Positions 1 through 8,061 of a stretch of 60,049 nucleotides of DNA are shown in pieces (within the stretch, counting starts at the first letter, position 1; each line of letters opens with the position of its first letter). The stretch lies in the NCBI RefSeq assembly GCF_009687865.1, contig NZ_BLAE01000042.1:38068-98116 (forward strand), given 5' to 3'. The stretch comes from Acrocarpospora macrocephala (lineage in GTDB: Bacteria > Actinomycetota > Actinomycetes > Streptosporangiales > Streptosporangiaceae). The notes under the pieces are model-generated. The model was not told the origin of the DNA and ran no database searches. It saw only the letters and a program-made list of their open reading frames with translations. A program made the translations under genes and the position numbers.

Positions 1-789
1 GGGGATACCTGTCCGCCGGGGCGGTGGGTGGGGGGCGCGACCGACGGTCTGTACGCGACGGTGGGTCAGCACTTGAATGGGCTGGAAAGCACGATGGAGG
101 CATTCAAGTCATGGTTCTTCCTTGATGATGCGATTGTCTGCTTAGGGGCGGGGATTGCCAGCGAGGACGGCGTGCCTGTCGAAACCATCGTGGATAACCG
201 CAGGACGGAAACGTCGCTTACCCGCGGCGAGAACTGGGCGTATTTGGAGGGGCATGGCGGATATGTCGTGCCGGGGGAAGTTCGTACGCTCCAGGAAAAA
301 CGCACGCATGGGCAGGTGAGCCGGAGCTATGCCACGCTCTGGCTAGATCATGGAGTGGATCCCACCTCAGCGGGATATTTCTACATGCTTCTTCCGGGGG
401 CGAGTGCGGAAGAAACGCAGGCCCGCGCCGCCGACCTCGCCTGGGTGGACGTCCTCGCCAACACGGCGCGGCAGCAAGCGGTACGGATCCCCTCCCTCGG
501 GATCACCGCCGCCAACTTCTGGAACGAAGGAACCGCGGGCCCGCTGACTGCCTCCGCCCCTTGCGCCGTCCTCGCCAGGGAGAACCCCGACGGCACCGCC
601 ACCGTGTCCGTGTCGGACCCCCGGCGCGACCTCACCGAACTCACCGTGACCTGGCACCGCCCGACCACCAAGATCCTTCAATCCCACCCTCTCGTGACCA
701 ACGCCACCCCCGGCCGGCAGCTCACCCTCACCTTCGGCGATCTCTCCCACCAGCACGGCACGTCGATCACCGTCACGATCTCGGCCTAA
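1..789 (+). CDS. Polysaccharide lyase family 8 (hyaluronate/chondroitin/xanthan lyase type), C-terminal part
   Basis: This is the carboxy-terminal part of a family 8 polysaccharide lyase, a normally secreted enzyme that cleaves uronic-acid polysaccharides by beta-elimination. The frame is open from the first base, so the signal peptide and the catalytic alpha-toroid (Asn, His, Tyr, Arg) lie outside the window; 262 residues remain. The segments WVGGATDGLYATVGQHLNG, KSWFFLDDAIVCLGAGI and VETIVDNRRTE form the family's conserved central beta-sandwich signature, and the last ~100 residues fit the C-terminal beta domain. A GTG at base 28 is an internal codon, not a start. Substrate cannot be decided from this part. 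The gene stands alone at its 3' end; 285 bases with no recognisable gene or RNA follow before the next leader. Confidence 0.88.
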   Translation, partial: GDTCPPGRWVGGATDGLYATVGQHLNGLESTMEAFKSWFFLDDAIVCLGAGIASEDGVPVETIVDNRRTETSLTRGENWAYLEGHGGYVVPGEVRTLQEKRTHGQVSRSYATLWLDHGVDPTSAGYFYMLLPGASAEETQARAADLAWVDVLANTARQQAVRIPSLGITAANFWNEGTAGPLTASAPCAVLARENPDGTATVSVSDPRRDLTELTVTWHRPTTKILQSHPLVTNATPGRQLTLTFGDLSHQHGTSITVTISA

Positions 790-1058
790 CGTGCACCGAT
801 TCATCCCGCCAGAACGACGGGGTGGTGATCCCCCACAGGCCCACCACCGCCGCCGCAACAGCCGGAACCACCTCCGACCCAGCACGCTGTGGCCGGATTT
901 CGGTTGCCGCAAAAATACCCGCTGCCATGGGGATATTTCAAAGCATCACGCGTGATCGGCATTCCGCACAACCCCGCATGAGTGCCCCTGGTCAAGCGGA
1001 TGCGCAGGCCAGAAGCCCGCGCGAGGGCCATCGCGTCAGGTAGTCTGGCCCTACGTAC

Positions 1059-1163
1059 GAAGGAGGTGAGACCCATTACCGCCAGATCAGGCCGGGTGCT
1101 CTCCTCTCGTGGCCGTTTCTAGGTGACATCGAGAGCGCCCTTCGGCATCCCCGGAAGGCTTCT
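1059..1163 (+). promoter_or_regulatory. Attenuator-like 5' leader of the downstream methyltransferase
   Basis: A strong Shine-Dalgarno (AAGGAGGT, 1060-1067) sits here without a normal start codon after it. GGGTGCTCTC (1094-1103) can pair with GAGAGCGCCC (1131-1140, one G-U). CCTTC (1139-1143) can pair with GAAGG (1154-1158), which is the Shine-Dalgarno of the next gene. The two stems share bases 1139-1140 and so compete, as in translational attenuators of antibiotic-response genes. The mechanism is inferred; the pairings are read directly. Upstream, 790-1058 shows nothing I can name. Confidence 0.5.
1075..1122 (+). CDS. Putative 15-residue leader peptide with ATT start
   Basis: An Arg/Ser-rich mini-ORF, ATT ACC GCC AGA ... 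TTC TAG, would read MTARSGRVLSSRGRF. Its ATT lies 7 bases after the near-perfect Shine-Dalgarno AAGGAGGT, a good spacing, whereas the GTG inside that sequence overlaps it and would have no spacing. ATT starts are rare but known (infC). The ORF overlaps the left arm of the longer leader stem, so ribosome position could change folding. Its role as a stalling peptide is inferred only from this layout. Confidence 0.35.
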   Translation: MTARSGRVLSSRGRF

Positions 1164-1934
1164 ATGTCGCTTCTCACCTTGCCCGCCATCGTCATCCGGC
1201 TGCGCGCCGCAGGCTGCGTGTTCGCCGAGGACGAGGCGGAACTGCTCGTCTCCACCGCCAGAACCCCGGATGATCTCGCGGGTATGGTCGACCGGCGCGT
1301 CGCGGGGCTCCCGCTGGAACATGTCCTCGGCTGGGCGGAATTCTGTGGTCTGCGGATCGCCGTGGATCCCGGGGTGTTCGTGCCGCGGCGCCGTACCGAA
1401 TTCCTGGTCGAGCAGGCGCTGGCCCTGGCCGGCGGCGGGGCCGTGATCGTGGACCTGTGCTGCGGCTCGGGCGCGGTGGGCGCGGCCCTGGTCGCCGCCC
1501 TCGGCCAGGTCGAGCTGCACGCGGTCGACATCGACCCGATCGCGGTACGGTGCGCGAGGCGCAACCTCGACACCGCGGTCTACCAGGGCGACCTCTACGA
1601 CCCGCTGCCGCGGGACTTGCGCGGACGCGTCGACATCCTGGTGGCCAGCGCCCCTTATGTCCCCACCGGCGCGATCGGCCTGCTCCCCGCCGAAGCCCGC
1701 GTGCACGAGCCCATGATCGCCCTCGACGGTGGCGCGGACGGCCTGGACGTCGTCCGCCGGGTGACCGCCCGGGCCGCGGAATGGCTCGCCCCCGGCGGCC
1801 ACCTGCTGGTCGAGACCAGCGCCCGCCAGGCCGCCAGCACCGCCGAAGCGGTCGCCCGCGGCGGCCTGCTCCCCCGCGTGACCGGCTCCGACGACCTGGA
1901 CGCCACCGTCGTGATCGGAGCCCCGATCAGCTGA
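1164..1934 (+). CDS. PrmC-related putative protein N5-glutamine methyltransferase
   Basis: A 256-residue class I SAM-dependent methyltransferase of the HemK/PrmC-related group. The N-terminal ~75 residues are the helical PrmC-like domain, with VDRRVAGLPLEHVLGWAEF and GVFVPRRRTEFLVE. The SAM site VDLCCGSGAVGAALV lies near residue 95. The position of the NPPY methyl-acceptor motif reads ASAPYVP, so the Asn is replaced. That change, and the ending DGGADGLDVVRRV, fit the actinobacterial paralogue family rather than the true release-factor methyltransferase. The ATG follows GGAAGG by 5 bases, and that Shine-Dalgarno can be masked by the leader hairpin, suggesting inducible translation. The 3' end overlaps the convergent FBP gene by 8 bases. 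The real substrate is unknown. Confidence 0.8.
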   Translation: MSLLTLPAIVIRLRAAGCVFAEDEAELLVSTARTPDDLAGMVDRRVAGLPLEHVLGWAEFCGLRIAVDPGVFVPRRRTEFLVEQALALAGGGAVIVDLCCGSGAVGAALVAALGQVELHAVDIDPIAVRCARRNLDTAVYQGDLYDPLPRDLRGRVDILVASAPYVPTGAIGLLPAEARVHEPMIALDGGADGLDVVRRVTARAAEWLAPGGHLLVETSARQAASTAEAVARGGLLPRVTGSDDLDATVVIGAPIS

Positions 1935-2421
1935 AGAGCTTGCCCAGAAACGCCGTCAGCCGGCCCCGGGTCCGCTCGATCAGCTCGGCCTCGGTCAGCG
2001 ACTCCTCGAATCGCCCGCCCACGTCCGGGACCTTCTTTCCGCGCACGTAGAGCGAGCAGGCCATGTCGGTGCACATATACAAACCAACGGAATTGTTCTC
2101 TCGTCCGGCCAGACCCGCCTTCCTGGCGGTCATCAGCGACACCCCGTTCCCGGGATGCGTGGTCTGGCACAACGAGCACATGGACCGCTGCAGGAAGGCC
2201 CGCGCCTGCCCGGGAAACCGCAACGCCACGCCGATCAGCTGGTCCCCGTATTCGGTGACGAGGTAGCTGCGATCAGGCGCGGCGGGGTCGAGCCACCCCA
2301 GGAAGTCCAGATCCTCCCACGGCCGATCGGCGAGATCCCTCGGCACGGCCAGGCGCTTGGCCTCACCCTTGGAGCAGTTGACGAACGAACCGCGAATCTC
2401 CTGCTCAGTTACCGCTTGCAT
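1927..2421 (-). CDS. FBP-domain protein (EF-G-binding, FusB/FusC-like C-terminal zinc domain)
   Basis: A 164-residue protein of the FBP (fibronectin-binding-protein-like, EF-G-binding) family common in actinomycetes. Its C-terminal half carries a four-cysteine zinc site, CSLC and CTDMAC, with the typical flanks TTHPGNGVSLMTARKAG and NNSVGLYMCTDM. In Staphylococcus, FusB proteins use this fold to bind EF-G and release it from fusidic acid-stalled ribosomes. Actinobacterial members are mostly uncharacterised, so resistance is not claimed. I chose the ATG at 2421 (MQAVTEQEIRG), as residues upstream of it look non-coding. It is convergent with the methyltransferase gene. Confidence 0.8.
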   Translation of the reverse strand: MQAVTEQEIRGSFVNCSKGEAKRLAVPRDLADRPWEDLDFLGWLDPAAPDRSYLVTEYGDQLIGVALRFPGQARAFLQRSMCSLCQTTHPGNGVSLMTARKAGLAGRENNSVGLYMCTDMACSLYVRGKKVPDVGGRFEESLTEAELIERTRGRLTAFLGKLFS

Positions 2422-2466
2422 GCCCCGAAGGTACCGGCGGCCCCAGGTCGCGCCCAAGCCGTTTTC

Positions 2467-3645
2467 TCAGCGCCAGCGGCTGACGATCATTCGCCAGAGC
2501 ACGACCTGCACCAGGGCGAGGACGACGGCGAACGGCATCAGCGTCCACACGCCGACGCCCTGCGCGACGGCCCCGGCCAGCCACGGGAGCGCGGCGCCGC
2601 CGACGACCGAGAATCCGTTGATCACGCCGATGGCGGTGGGCACCAGCCGATCCGAGGTCAGGTTGGGCACCACCGCCATGGCGGTCGGGAAGATCGGCCC
2701 GAGGAAGAACCCGAGCAGCACGAACCCGGCTACGGCCACCGCGAACACCGGCGCCACCCAGATCAGCAGCGCGGACGCGGCCACCCCGGCCAGGCAGCCG
2801 AAGGTCATCGCGCCGGCACCGATCCCAAACCTGACCGCGATCGGGCTGATCAGGAACCGGCCCAGCGTCAACCCGAGCCAGTATCCGCTGACGGTGTATC
2901 CGGCGGCCAGCTCCGGCTGCGCGTGCTCCTCGATGAGGAACGTGAATCCCCAGTTGCCGACGCCGATCTCCAGCCCGACGTACACCGCCAGGAACACCGA
3001 CGCCAGCAGCACGACCGGGGTGCGCAGCACGGCGGGCAGCAATCGTGGCCGCGCTTCGCCGGTCCCGGCTTCCTCGCCGGTCGCGGTTTCCCGGCGAGGG
3101 TAGGTGGCCAGGAACCCGATGATCAGCGGCACGGTGATGAGCCCGAGCACCAGCACCACCGCCGTCCACGGCAGGAATCCCACCAGCCAGGCGGCCAGCA
3201 ACGGCCCCAGCAGCGCCCCCACCCCGAAGAACGCGTGCAGATGGTTGAGCAGCGTCGTGGCCGACGGCAGCTCGGTCAGGTACGCGTTGAGCACCGATTC
3301 CATCAACCCCGTGCCGTACCCCGCCAGCACCTGAACCGCGACAAGTCCCACGAAAGACGGCCGGATCGCCATGTACAGGGACGCCGCCAGGAACGCTCCT
3401 CCACCCACGGCCAGCGCGTATCGTGTCCCCAGCCGGTGGATCAGCGCCCCCGAGGTGGCCCCGGCGAGCATGAACCCGGCCGAGAAGGTGAAGAAGGTGA
3501 TCCCGATCGTCGCCTTGTCGACTTCGTAATCGCCGATCTGCGCCGCCAGCACCACCCCGTTGGCGCCGGCGCTCAACCCGACCAGCACGAACGCCGCGTA
3601 CGCCAGCACGACAGGCACCCGCAATGGACCGCCCAGAACTCTCAC
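2467..3645 (-). CDS. MFS transporter
   Basis: A 392-residue major facilitator superfamily permease with about twelve hydrophobic segments. GALIHRLGTRYALAVGGG is the loop 2-3 motif and the ending is a short basic tail, WRMIVSRWR. The GTG at 3645 (VRVLGGPLRVPVVLAY) is chosen because GGGGGA lies just upstream; the frame stays open to 3831 but the extra residues look non-coding. Substrate is not evident; the sequence is loosely like fucose-permease-type sugar transporters. It is divergent from glutamate decarboxylase. A glutamate/GABA antiporter would normally be an APC family protein, so a functional link to it is doubtful. Confidence 0.85.
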   Translation of the reverse strand: MRVLGGPLRVPVVLAYAAFVLVGLSAGANGVVLAAQIGDYEVDKATIGITFFTFSAGFMLAGATSGALIHRLGTRYALAVGGGAFLAASLYMAIRPSFVGLVAVQVLAGYGTGLMESVLNAYLTELPSATTLLNHLHAFFGVGALLGPLLAAWLVGFLPWTAVVLVLGLITVPLIIGFLATYPRRETATGEEAGTGEARPRLLPAVLRTPVVLLASVFLAVYVGLEIGVGNWGFTFLIEEHAQPELAAGYTVSGYWLGLTLGRFLISPIAVRFGIGAGAMTFGCLAGVAASALLIWVAPVFAVAVAGFVLLGFFLGPIFPTAMAVVPNLTSDRLVPTAIGVINGFSVVGGAALPWLAGAVAQGVGVWTLMPFAVVLALVQVVLWRMIVSRWR

Positions 3646-3693
3646 AAGTCCCCCAAATAGATTTTGCAGACACCGGGAGCCTGGCATACGTGA

Positions 3694-3781
3694 GGCGAGC
3701 TCGCCAAGATCCAAATATATGGCAGCACAGGGATATTTCCCGGCTAATGCGAGCAGTCCTGCCCGGTGAAACGGGCAGGAC
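3694..3781. promoter_or_regulatory. Divergent promoter with palindrome and start-proximal hairpin
   Basis: Between the MFS gene and glutamate decarboxylase lie a perfect 12-base palindrome, GGCGAGCTCGCC (3694-3705), and a perfect 10-bp hairpin (GTCCTGCCCG at 3756-3765 with CGGGCAGGAC at 3772-3781, 6-base loop). The hairpin ends 6 bases before the decarboxylase ATG, next to its GAGG ribosome-binding site, so it could limit translation. Function is inferred. Confidence 0.4.
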
Positions 3782-3787
3782 CTGAGG

Positions 3788-5128
3788 ATGCTCCACGCCA
3801 CTGATTTCGCCGAGAATGAGTACCAGGACATCTATTCCGGACATCTTGGCGGGCGGACCTTGCCCAAATTCGTCATTCCCCGAGAGCCCAGCGACCCTCG
3901 CACGGTTTACGCCCTGATCCGGGATGAACTCGCCCTCGACGGCAACTCCGCGCAGAATCTCGCCACCTTCTGCACGACCTGGACGGAACCGGAAATCCAC
4001 CGCCTGATGGACGACTGCCTCGGCAAGAACATGATCGACAAGGATGAGTACCCGCAGACCGCGGAGATCGAGTCCCGGTGCGTGCACATCCTGGCCAACC
4101 TGTGGAACAGCCCGAGCGGCGCGCGTACGATCGGCTGCTCGACGACGGGATCGAGCGAGGCCGCCATGCTGGCCGGGCTCGCGCTGAAATGGCGCTGGCG
4201 CGGCGCCGGGCGGCCCAACCTGGTGTGCGGCCCGGTCCAGGTCTGCTGGGAGAAGTTCGCCCGCTATTTCGACGTCGAACTCCGGCAGGTCCCGCTGGAG
4301 CCCGGCGCGACCGGCCTGCGGCCGAATCAGCTCCGCGACCACGTCGACGAGAACACCATCGGCGTGGTGGCCATTCTCGGCGTCACCTACACCTGCGACT
4401 ACGAGCCGGTCGCCGCCCTCGCCGCCGAACTGGACGCCATCCAGGCCGACACCGGCCTCGACATCCCCCTCCACGTCGACGCCGCCAGCGGCGGATTCAT
4501 CGCGCCCTTCGTGCAGCCCGAGCTGGAATGGGACTTCCGCATCCCCCGCGTGGCCTCGATCAACTCCTCCGGCCACAAGTACGGCCTCGCCCCGCTCGGC
4601 GTCGGCTGGGTGGTCTGGCGCACCGCCGACCTGCTCCCGGAGGAACTCGTCTTCCGCGTCGACTACCTGGGCGGCGAGATGCCGACGTTCGCCCTCAACT
4701 TCAGCCGCCCCGCCGGGGAGATCGTCGCCCAGTACTACAACTTCCTGCGCCTCGGCCGCGCAGGCTACACGGCGATCCAGCGCGTCTGCCTGGACACCGC
4801 CGCCCACCTCGCGGGACAGATCGAGCGCATGGGCCCTTTCACCCTTTTGTACGGCGGCGACGGCGCCCTCCCCGCCGTCTGCTACACCACGACCGAGGAC
4901 GCGGGCTTCTCCCTCTACGACCTTTCCACCCAGCTACGGATCAAAGGCTGGCAGGTCCCCTCATACCCGCTGCCCGCCAACCGCCAGGAAACGGTCGTGC
5001 AACGCGTCCTCGTCCGTCATGGGATCAGCCGCGACGTCGTCTCCCTGCTCGCGCAGGACATCCGCCGCGGCATCAAGGAACTGACCGGCGTCTCCCCCAA
5101 GCGCCGACAAGTCGGCTTCCATCATTAG
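3788..5128 (+). CDS. gadB: Glutamate decarboxylase (PLP-dependent, group II)
   Basis: This cytoplasmic enzyme converts L-glutamate to GABA and CO2, consuming a proton, and commonly serves acid tolerance or GABA metabolism. At 446 residues it is close to the usual ~460. The N-terminal segment LPKFVIPREPSDPRTVYALI is typical. The PLP pocket is present: TTGSSEAAMLAGLALKWRW near residue 120, HVDAASGGFIAPFV with the Asp contacting the PLP nitrogen, and the Schiff-base lysine in SINSSGHKYGLAPLGVGW near residue 265. The ATG follows GAGG with almost no spacing, just after a strong hairpin, which is odd for an efficiently translated gene. No GABA antiporter gene is adjacent. A 108-base internal part (4321-4428) recurs as a broken copy at 52909-53033. 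Confidence 0.93.
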   Translation: MLHATDFAENEYQDIYSGHLGGRTLPKFVIPREPSDPRTVYALIRDELALDGNSAQNLATFCTTWTEPEIHRLMDDCLGKNMIDKDEYPQTAEIESRCVHILANLWNSPSGARTIGCSTTGSSEAAMLAGLALKWRWRGAGRPNLVCGPVQVCWEKFARYFDVELRQVPLEPGATGLRPNQLRDHVDENTIGVVAILGVTYTCDYEPVAALAAELDAIQADTGLDIPLHVDAASGGFIAPFVQPELEWDFRIPRVASINSSGHKYGLAPLGVGWVVWRTADLLPEELVFRVDYLGGEMPTFALNFSRPAGEIVAQYYNFLRLGRAGYTAIQRVCLDTAAHLAGQIERMGPFTLLYGGDGALPAVCYTTTEDAGFSLYDLSTQLRIKGWQVPSYPLPANRQETVVQRVLVRHGISRDVVSLLAQDIRRGIKELTGVSPKRRQVGFHH

Positions 5129-5139
5129 GCGCAGCGCCA

Positions 5140-5154
5140 TTGGGAAAGTCCCAA
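5140..5154 (+). terminator. Short stem-loop after the decarboxylase gene
   Basis: TTGGGA (5140-5145) and TCCCAA (5149-5154) form a short stem with a 3-base loop, 12 bases past the stop codon, followed by an A/T-richer run. It is a weak terminator candidate. A second inverted repeat, TTGGGT/ACCCAA with an 11-base spacer, lies near 5203-5225, before the next gene, and could be an operator. Confidence 0.3.
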
Positions 5155-5250
5155 AATAGGATTTGTCCCACCCCTGTCCCGACAGGCACTCGATTTACCG
5201 CCTTGGGTAGGTAATACTCACCCAATGGTGGCGAATCCGCCCCGCCTTGG

Positions 5251-5610
5251 ATGGTGCCCATGCCTCGTCGTTGGTGTTCCTTACTGGGACTGGTGACAGT
5301 CGCCCCCTGGTTTCTGGTGTCCATCCAGAACCTGACCGACGACGCCCCCGACGCCACCTACCGCTCCATGCTGGCCATGCTCGCGGCCCAGCTCCTGCTC
5401 CTGCTCGCCTTCGCGGCGACCTGGACCCGCTGGAAAGCCGCCCCGCCGCTGCTGGCCTCGTCGGTCCTGGCGTACGCCCTGGCGGCGGCCTTCGCCGCGA
5501 TCGACAACAACGGCGACCCGGTCCTGGCCGTCATCCTGTTCGCCCTGGCCCCGGCCATGGCCGCGTTACCGATCATGCTGACCGGCCGGACGGCCGTACC
5601 GACCGGCTGA
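5251..5610 (+). CDS. Small integral membrane protein, unknown function
   Basis: I do not recognise the family. The 119 residues form about four hydrophobic segments (near 8-24, 40-60, 66-85 and 90-111) separated by short polar turns, with a basic start (MPRRW). The ATG at 5251 is used; an in-frame ATG at codon 4 is equally possible. It ends 5 bases before the convergent end of the HTH/citrate-synthase-like gene. Codon bias matches the neighbours, so it is likely a real gene. Confidence 0.6.
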   Translation: MVPMPRRWCSLLGLVTVAPWFLVSIQNLTDDAPDATYRSMLAMLAAQLLLLLAFAATWTRWKAAPPLLASSVLAYALAAAFAAIDNNGDPVLAVILFALAPAMAALPIMLTGRTAVPTG

Positions 5611-5615
5611 AAGCC

Positions 5616-6821
5616 TCAGACCGGCGGGCCCACGTACACCGATTGCAGGCGTTCGAGGGGTTCGCTGTTGTACTCCTCGATGGCGTGGGCGATCCACCCG
5701 GCCGCTCGGGACAGCACGAAGATGGCCTCCCCCGCCCCGGGCACCATGCCCAGCACGTACGTCAGCGCCGCCAGGGCGAATCCCGCGTTGGGCGGCGGCA
5801 GGCCGCGCCGGAGCTGGATCTGGATGACCTCCTCCACGGTGGCCAGCCGCTCGTTCCCCGCATGCGATTTGCGCAGTTCGTCGAGGATGAACGAGGCCCG
5901 GGTGTCCCCTTCGGGATAGACCGGATGCCCGAATCCCGGAATGGGGTCGCCCTGCCGCAACCGCCGGGTCAGGGCGGCTTCGACGCCGTCGCGGGAGTTG
6001 AGGTTGTGCAGCAGGGTCTCGATGGCGAGCGAGGCCGCGCCCTTGACCGGGCCGCTGCCGACGTCGATGCCGAGCCGGACGATGCCGCTGGGCTCGACCC
6101 CGGCGCGGGCGGCCGTGCGGGCCACGAAGGTCGCCGAGGCCAGGTCGTGGTCGGCGAGGATGATCATCGTGGCGTTGAGGAGCTTCACCTCGGCCTCGGC
6201 GGGCGGGCGATCGCACAGCCGGGACCAGAGCAGGGCGGCCATCGGGGAGGCCGGTCCGGCGAAGGCGGCGGCGTCGGCGGGCGGGGACTGCTCGGGCAGC
6301 GAGGCGAGCAGGGTGGCGAGCACCCGCTGCGCGGTGGTGGCGATGACGTCGGGGGTGAAGTCCCAGTCCGGCGGCTCCACGGTCGCGACGCAGGCGGCGA
6401 CGACCTTGATCAGGTCGACCGGGAGCACGCTGGACGGCAGTTCCGCGATCACCTTGCGGCAGAACCGCCGCGTGCTCTCCGAGGGCACCCAGACGGCCGT
6501 GGCCTTGGTGCTCCCCCACAGCAGGCAGGCGACCTGCTCGAAGGTGGCCGTCAGCGCGAGTTCCCTGGCGCTGTGCCCGCGGTAGTAGATGTCGTCGGCG
6601 GCGATCAGCGTGATCTCGGATTCGAGCACGTCCGGCTGCCGCCGCCGGGCTCCCTTGACCTTGGCCGACAGCCGTTCCACGTCGGCGGGGTTGAAGACGC
6701 TGCCGCGCCCGTCGTCGGCCCGCCTGCTGCGCAGCCGCCCCCGGCTCACGTACGCGTACACGGTTTCGCGCTTGATCTTCAGGCGGTCGGCGACCTCTTC
6801 GGCGGTCAGCCACCGGCTCAT
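5616..6821 (-). CDS. HTH-fused citrate-synthase-like protein with altered active site
   Basis: A 401-residue fusion. Residues 1-55 are a MerR/excisionase-type winged helix (WLTAEEVADRLKIKRETVYAYV); residues ~65-401 have the citrate/2-methylcitrate synthase fold (ALTATFEQVACLLWG, MIILADHDLASATFVAR, IPGFGHPVYPEGDTRASF). Citrate synthases condense acetyl- or propionyl-CoA with oxaloacetate using His, His and Asp. Here the first His motif (GPLHGGA) reads GPVKGAA (Lys260) and the Asp motif (N-x-D-F) reads PNAGF (Gly347); only His299 remains. The protein is therefore probably not a normal synthase and may sense a CoA ester or tricarboxylate as a DNA-binding regulator. It is the last gene of the leftward catabolic island. 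The ATG at 6821 starts the HTH; residues encoded further upstream look unrelated. Confidence 0.82.
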   Translation of the reverse strand: MSRWLTAEEVADRLKIKRETVYAYVSRGRLRSRRADDGRGSVFNPADVERLSAKVKGARRRQPDVLESEITLIAADDIYYRGHSARELALTATFEQVACLLWGSTKATAVWVPSESTRRFCRKVIAELPSSVLPVDLIKVVAACVATVEPPDWDFTPDVIATTAQRVLATLLASLPEQSPPADAAAFAGPASPMAALLWSRLCDRPPAEAEVKLLNATMIILADHDLASATFVARTAARAGVEPSGIVRLGIDVGSGPVKGAASLAIETLLHNLNSRDGVEAALTRRLRQGDPIPGFGHPVYPEGDTRASFILDELRKSHAGNERLATVEEVIQIQLRRGLPPPNAGFALAALTYVLGMVPGAGEAIFVLSRAAGWIAHAIEEYNSEPLERLQSVYVGPPV

Positions 6822-6876
6822 GTCCTCGCTGAACTGCCCCTGAGCGCGCAACCCGTTTCCCTGCCAGCATGAGAGG

Positions 6877-6893
6877 TTGATTTCATGGATCAA
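6877..6893. promoter_or_regulatory. Inverted repeat upstream of the HTH/citrate-synthase-like gene
   Basis: TTGAT (6877-6881) and ATCAA (6889-6893) form an inverted repeat with a 7-base spacer, in the gap between the MFS gene and the citrate-synthase-like gene. Bases 6884-6893, read on the minus strand, are ATTGATCCAT, identical to ten bases at 15537-15546 in another promoter region of the island. A shared operator is a reasonable inference. Confidence 0.4.
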
Positions 6894-6909
6894 TTTACCA
6901 GAGACGCAG

Positions 6910-8061
6910 TCAACGACGACGCCACCACAGCGGGATGGTGCCGAGCCCGATCAGGGCCGCACCCAGCCCGAATCCGGCGCCCACCCCGGCCGCGGCGGCG
7001 GCGAATCCGAAGCACAGCGGCGCGACGAAGTCGGTGACCCGGTTGCCGGTGACGCGGAGCGCCACCACCAGGCCGAGCTCGTCGGCCTGGGCCTCGTTCA
7101 CCACCAGCGCCATGCTGAGCGGCTTGCCCATGCCGAAGGCCAGGCCGAGGAGCGCGACCAGGACGGCGAGCACCGCCACCGACGCCGTGAACGGGATCGC
7201 GGCCAGCACGACCGCCACGACGACGCCGATGGCGGCCATCAGGGTGAGCGGCCCCAGCCGGTCGGCCAGGAGCGGCATGAGCAGGCGGGCGAACAGGCCG
7301 GTGATGGAGAACAGGCTCAGCACGTATCCGACCTGCTGGACGGTGAGCTGGGCGGCGGTCTCCAGGTAGACGGGCAGCAGCGAGGTGCGCAGCGTGTCGG
7401 GGGCGGCGATCAGGCAGCTCATCAGGATGGCGATCCGGGTCGGCGGGTCGCGCAGGTACCACAGGATGCGGGCGCGGCTGGCCTCCTGCCGGGGCGGGGG
7501 CGCGTGGGTGCCGGAGATCTTCGGGAAGATCAGGGCGGCGGTCAGGGCCAGCAGGGCGAGACCGGCCGCGAACAGGAACATGCCGGGGTAGCCGGCCCGG
7601 GTGACCAGGAAGCCGCCGCCGAGCGGGCCGAGGATCTGGCCGACCGAGGCGACCATGGTGTAGACGCTGAAACTGCGTTCCGCGCCGCGGCCGGAGGAGA
7701 GCCCGGCGACCCGGGACTGGGAGGCGACCAGGGTCATCAGCTGCCCGGCTCCGGCCAGCAGCTGGGCCACCAGGATCAGGGCCAGGCCGGGTCCGGTGGC
7801 CAGGAGCAGCAGCGCGGCCAGGCTGAGCGCCGACCCGGCGACCAGGACGGTACGCGTTCCGCGCCGGTCCGCCAGGATCCCCACCGGCAACGCGATGAAG
7901 ATCGGCAGCAACGCTCCGGCGGCGGCGACCACCCCCACTCCGGCCAGCCCGGCGCCCGCGCTGGCGGCGTACAGGGGAACGAACGGCTTGGTCATGTGGA
8001 GCTGGGTGTAGTAGATCACCGAGAACCCCATGATCGGCGCCAGGCCGCCCAGGCGGCTCAT
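6910..8061 (-). CDS. MFS transporter of the catabolic island
   Basis: A 383-residue, roughly 12-segment major facilitator. The motif VGILADRRGTRTVLVAGSAL between segments 2 and 3 is the MFS signature (D-R-x-G-R/K type), and LLADRLGPLTLMAAIG repeats it in the second half. The ATG at 8061 (MSRLGGLAPIMGF) overlaps the TGA of the upstream MmgE/PrpD gene as ATGA, so the two are translationally coupled. A second transporter beside TctABC could import a related acid or export a product. The sequence does not show which. Confidence 0.85.
   Translation of the reverse strand: MSRLGGLAPIMGFSVIYYTQLHMTKPFVPLYAASAGAGLAGVGVVAAAGALLPIFIALPVGILADRRGTRTVLVAGSALSLAALLLLATGPGLALILVAQLLAGAGQLMTLVASQSRVAGLSSGRGAERSFSVYTMVASVGQILGPLGGGFLVTRAGYPGMFLFAAGLALLALTAALIFPKISGTHAPPPRQEASRARILWYLRDPPTRIAILMSCLIAAPDTLRTSLLPVYLETAAQLTVQQVGYVLSLFSITGLFARLLMPLLADRLGPLTLMAAIGVVVAVVLAAIPFTASVAVLAVLVALLGLAFGMGKPLSMALVVNEAQADELGLVVALRVTGNRVTDFVAPLCFGFAAAAAGVGAGFGLGAALIGLGTIPLWWRRR

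Noticed and set aside
2405-4807. An 800-codon open frame on the minus strand, opposite glutamate decarboxylase and running into the MFS region.
   Set aside because: It is a GC-bias shadow: Arg/Gly/Ala-rich, with no family motifs, and both overlapped genes have clear conserved domains in their own frames.
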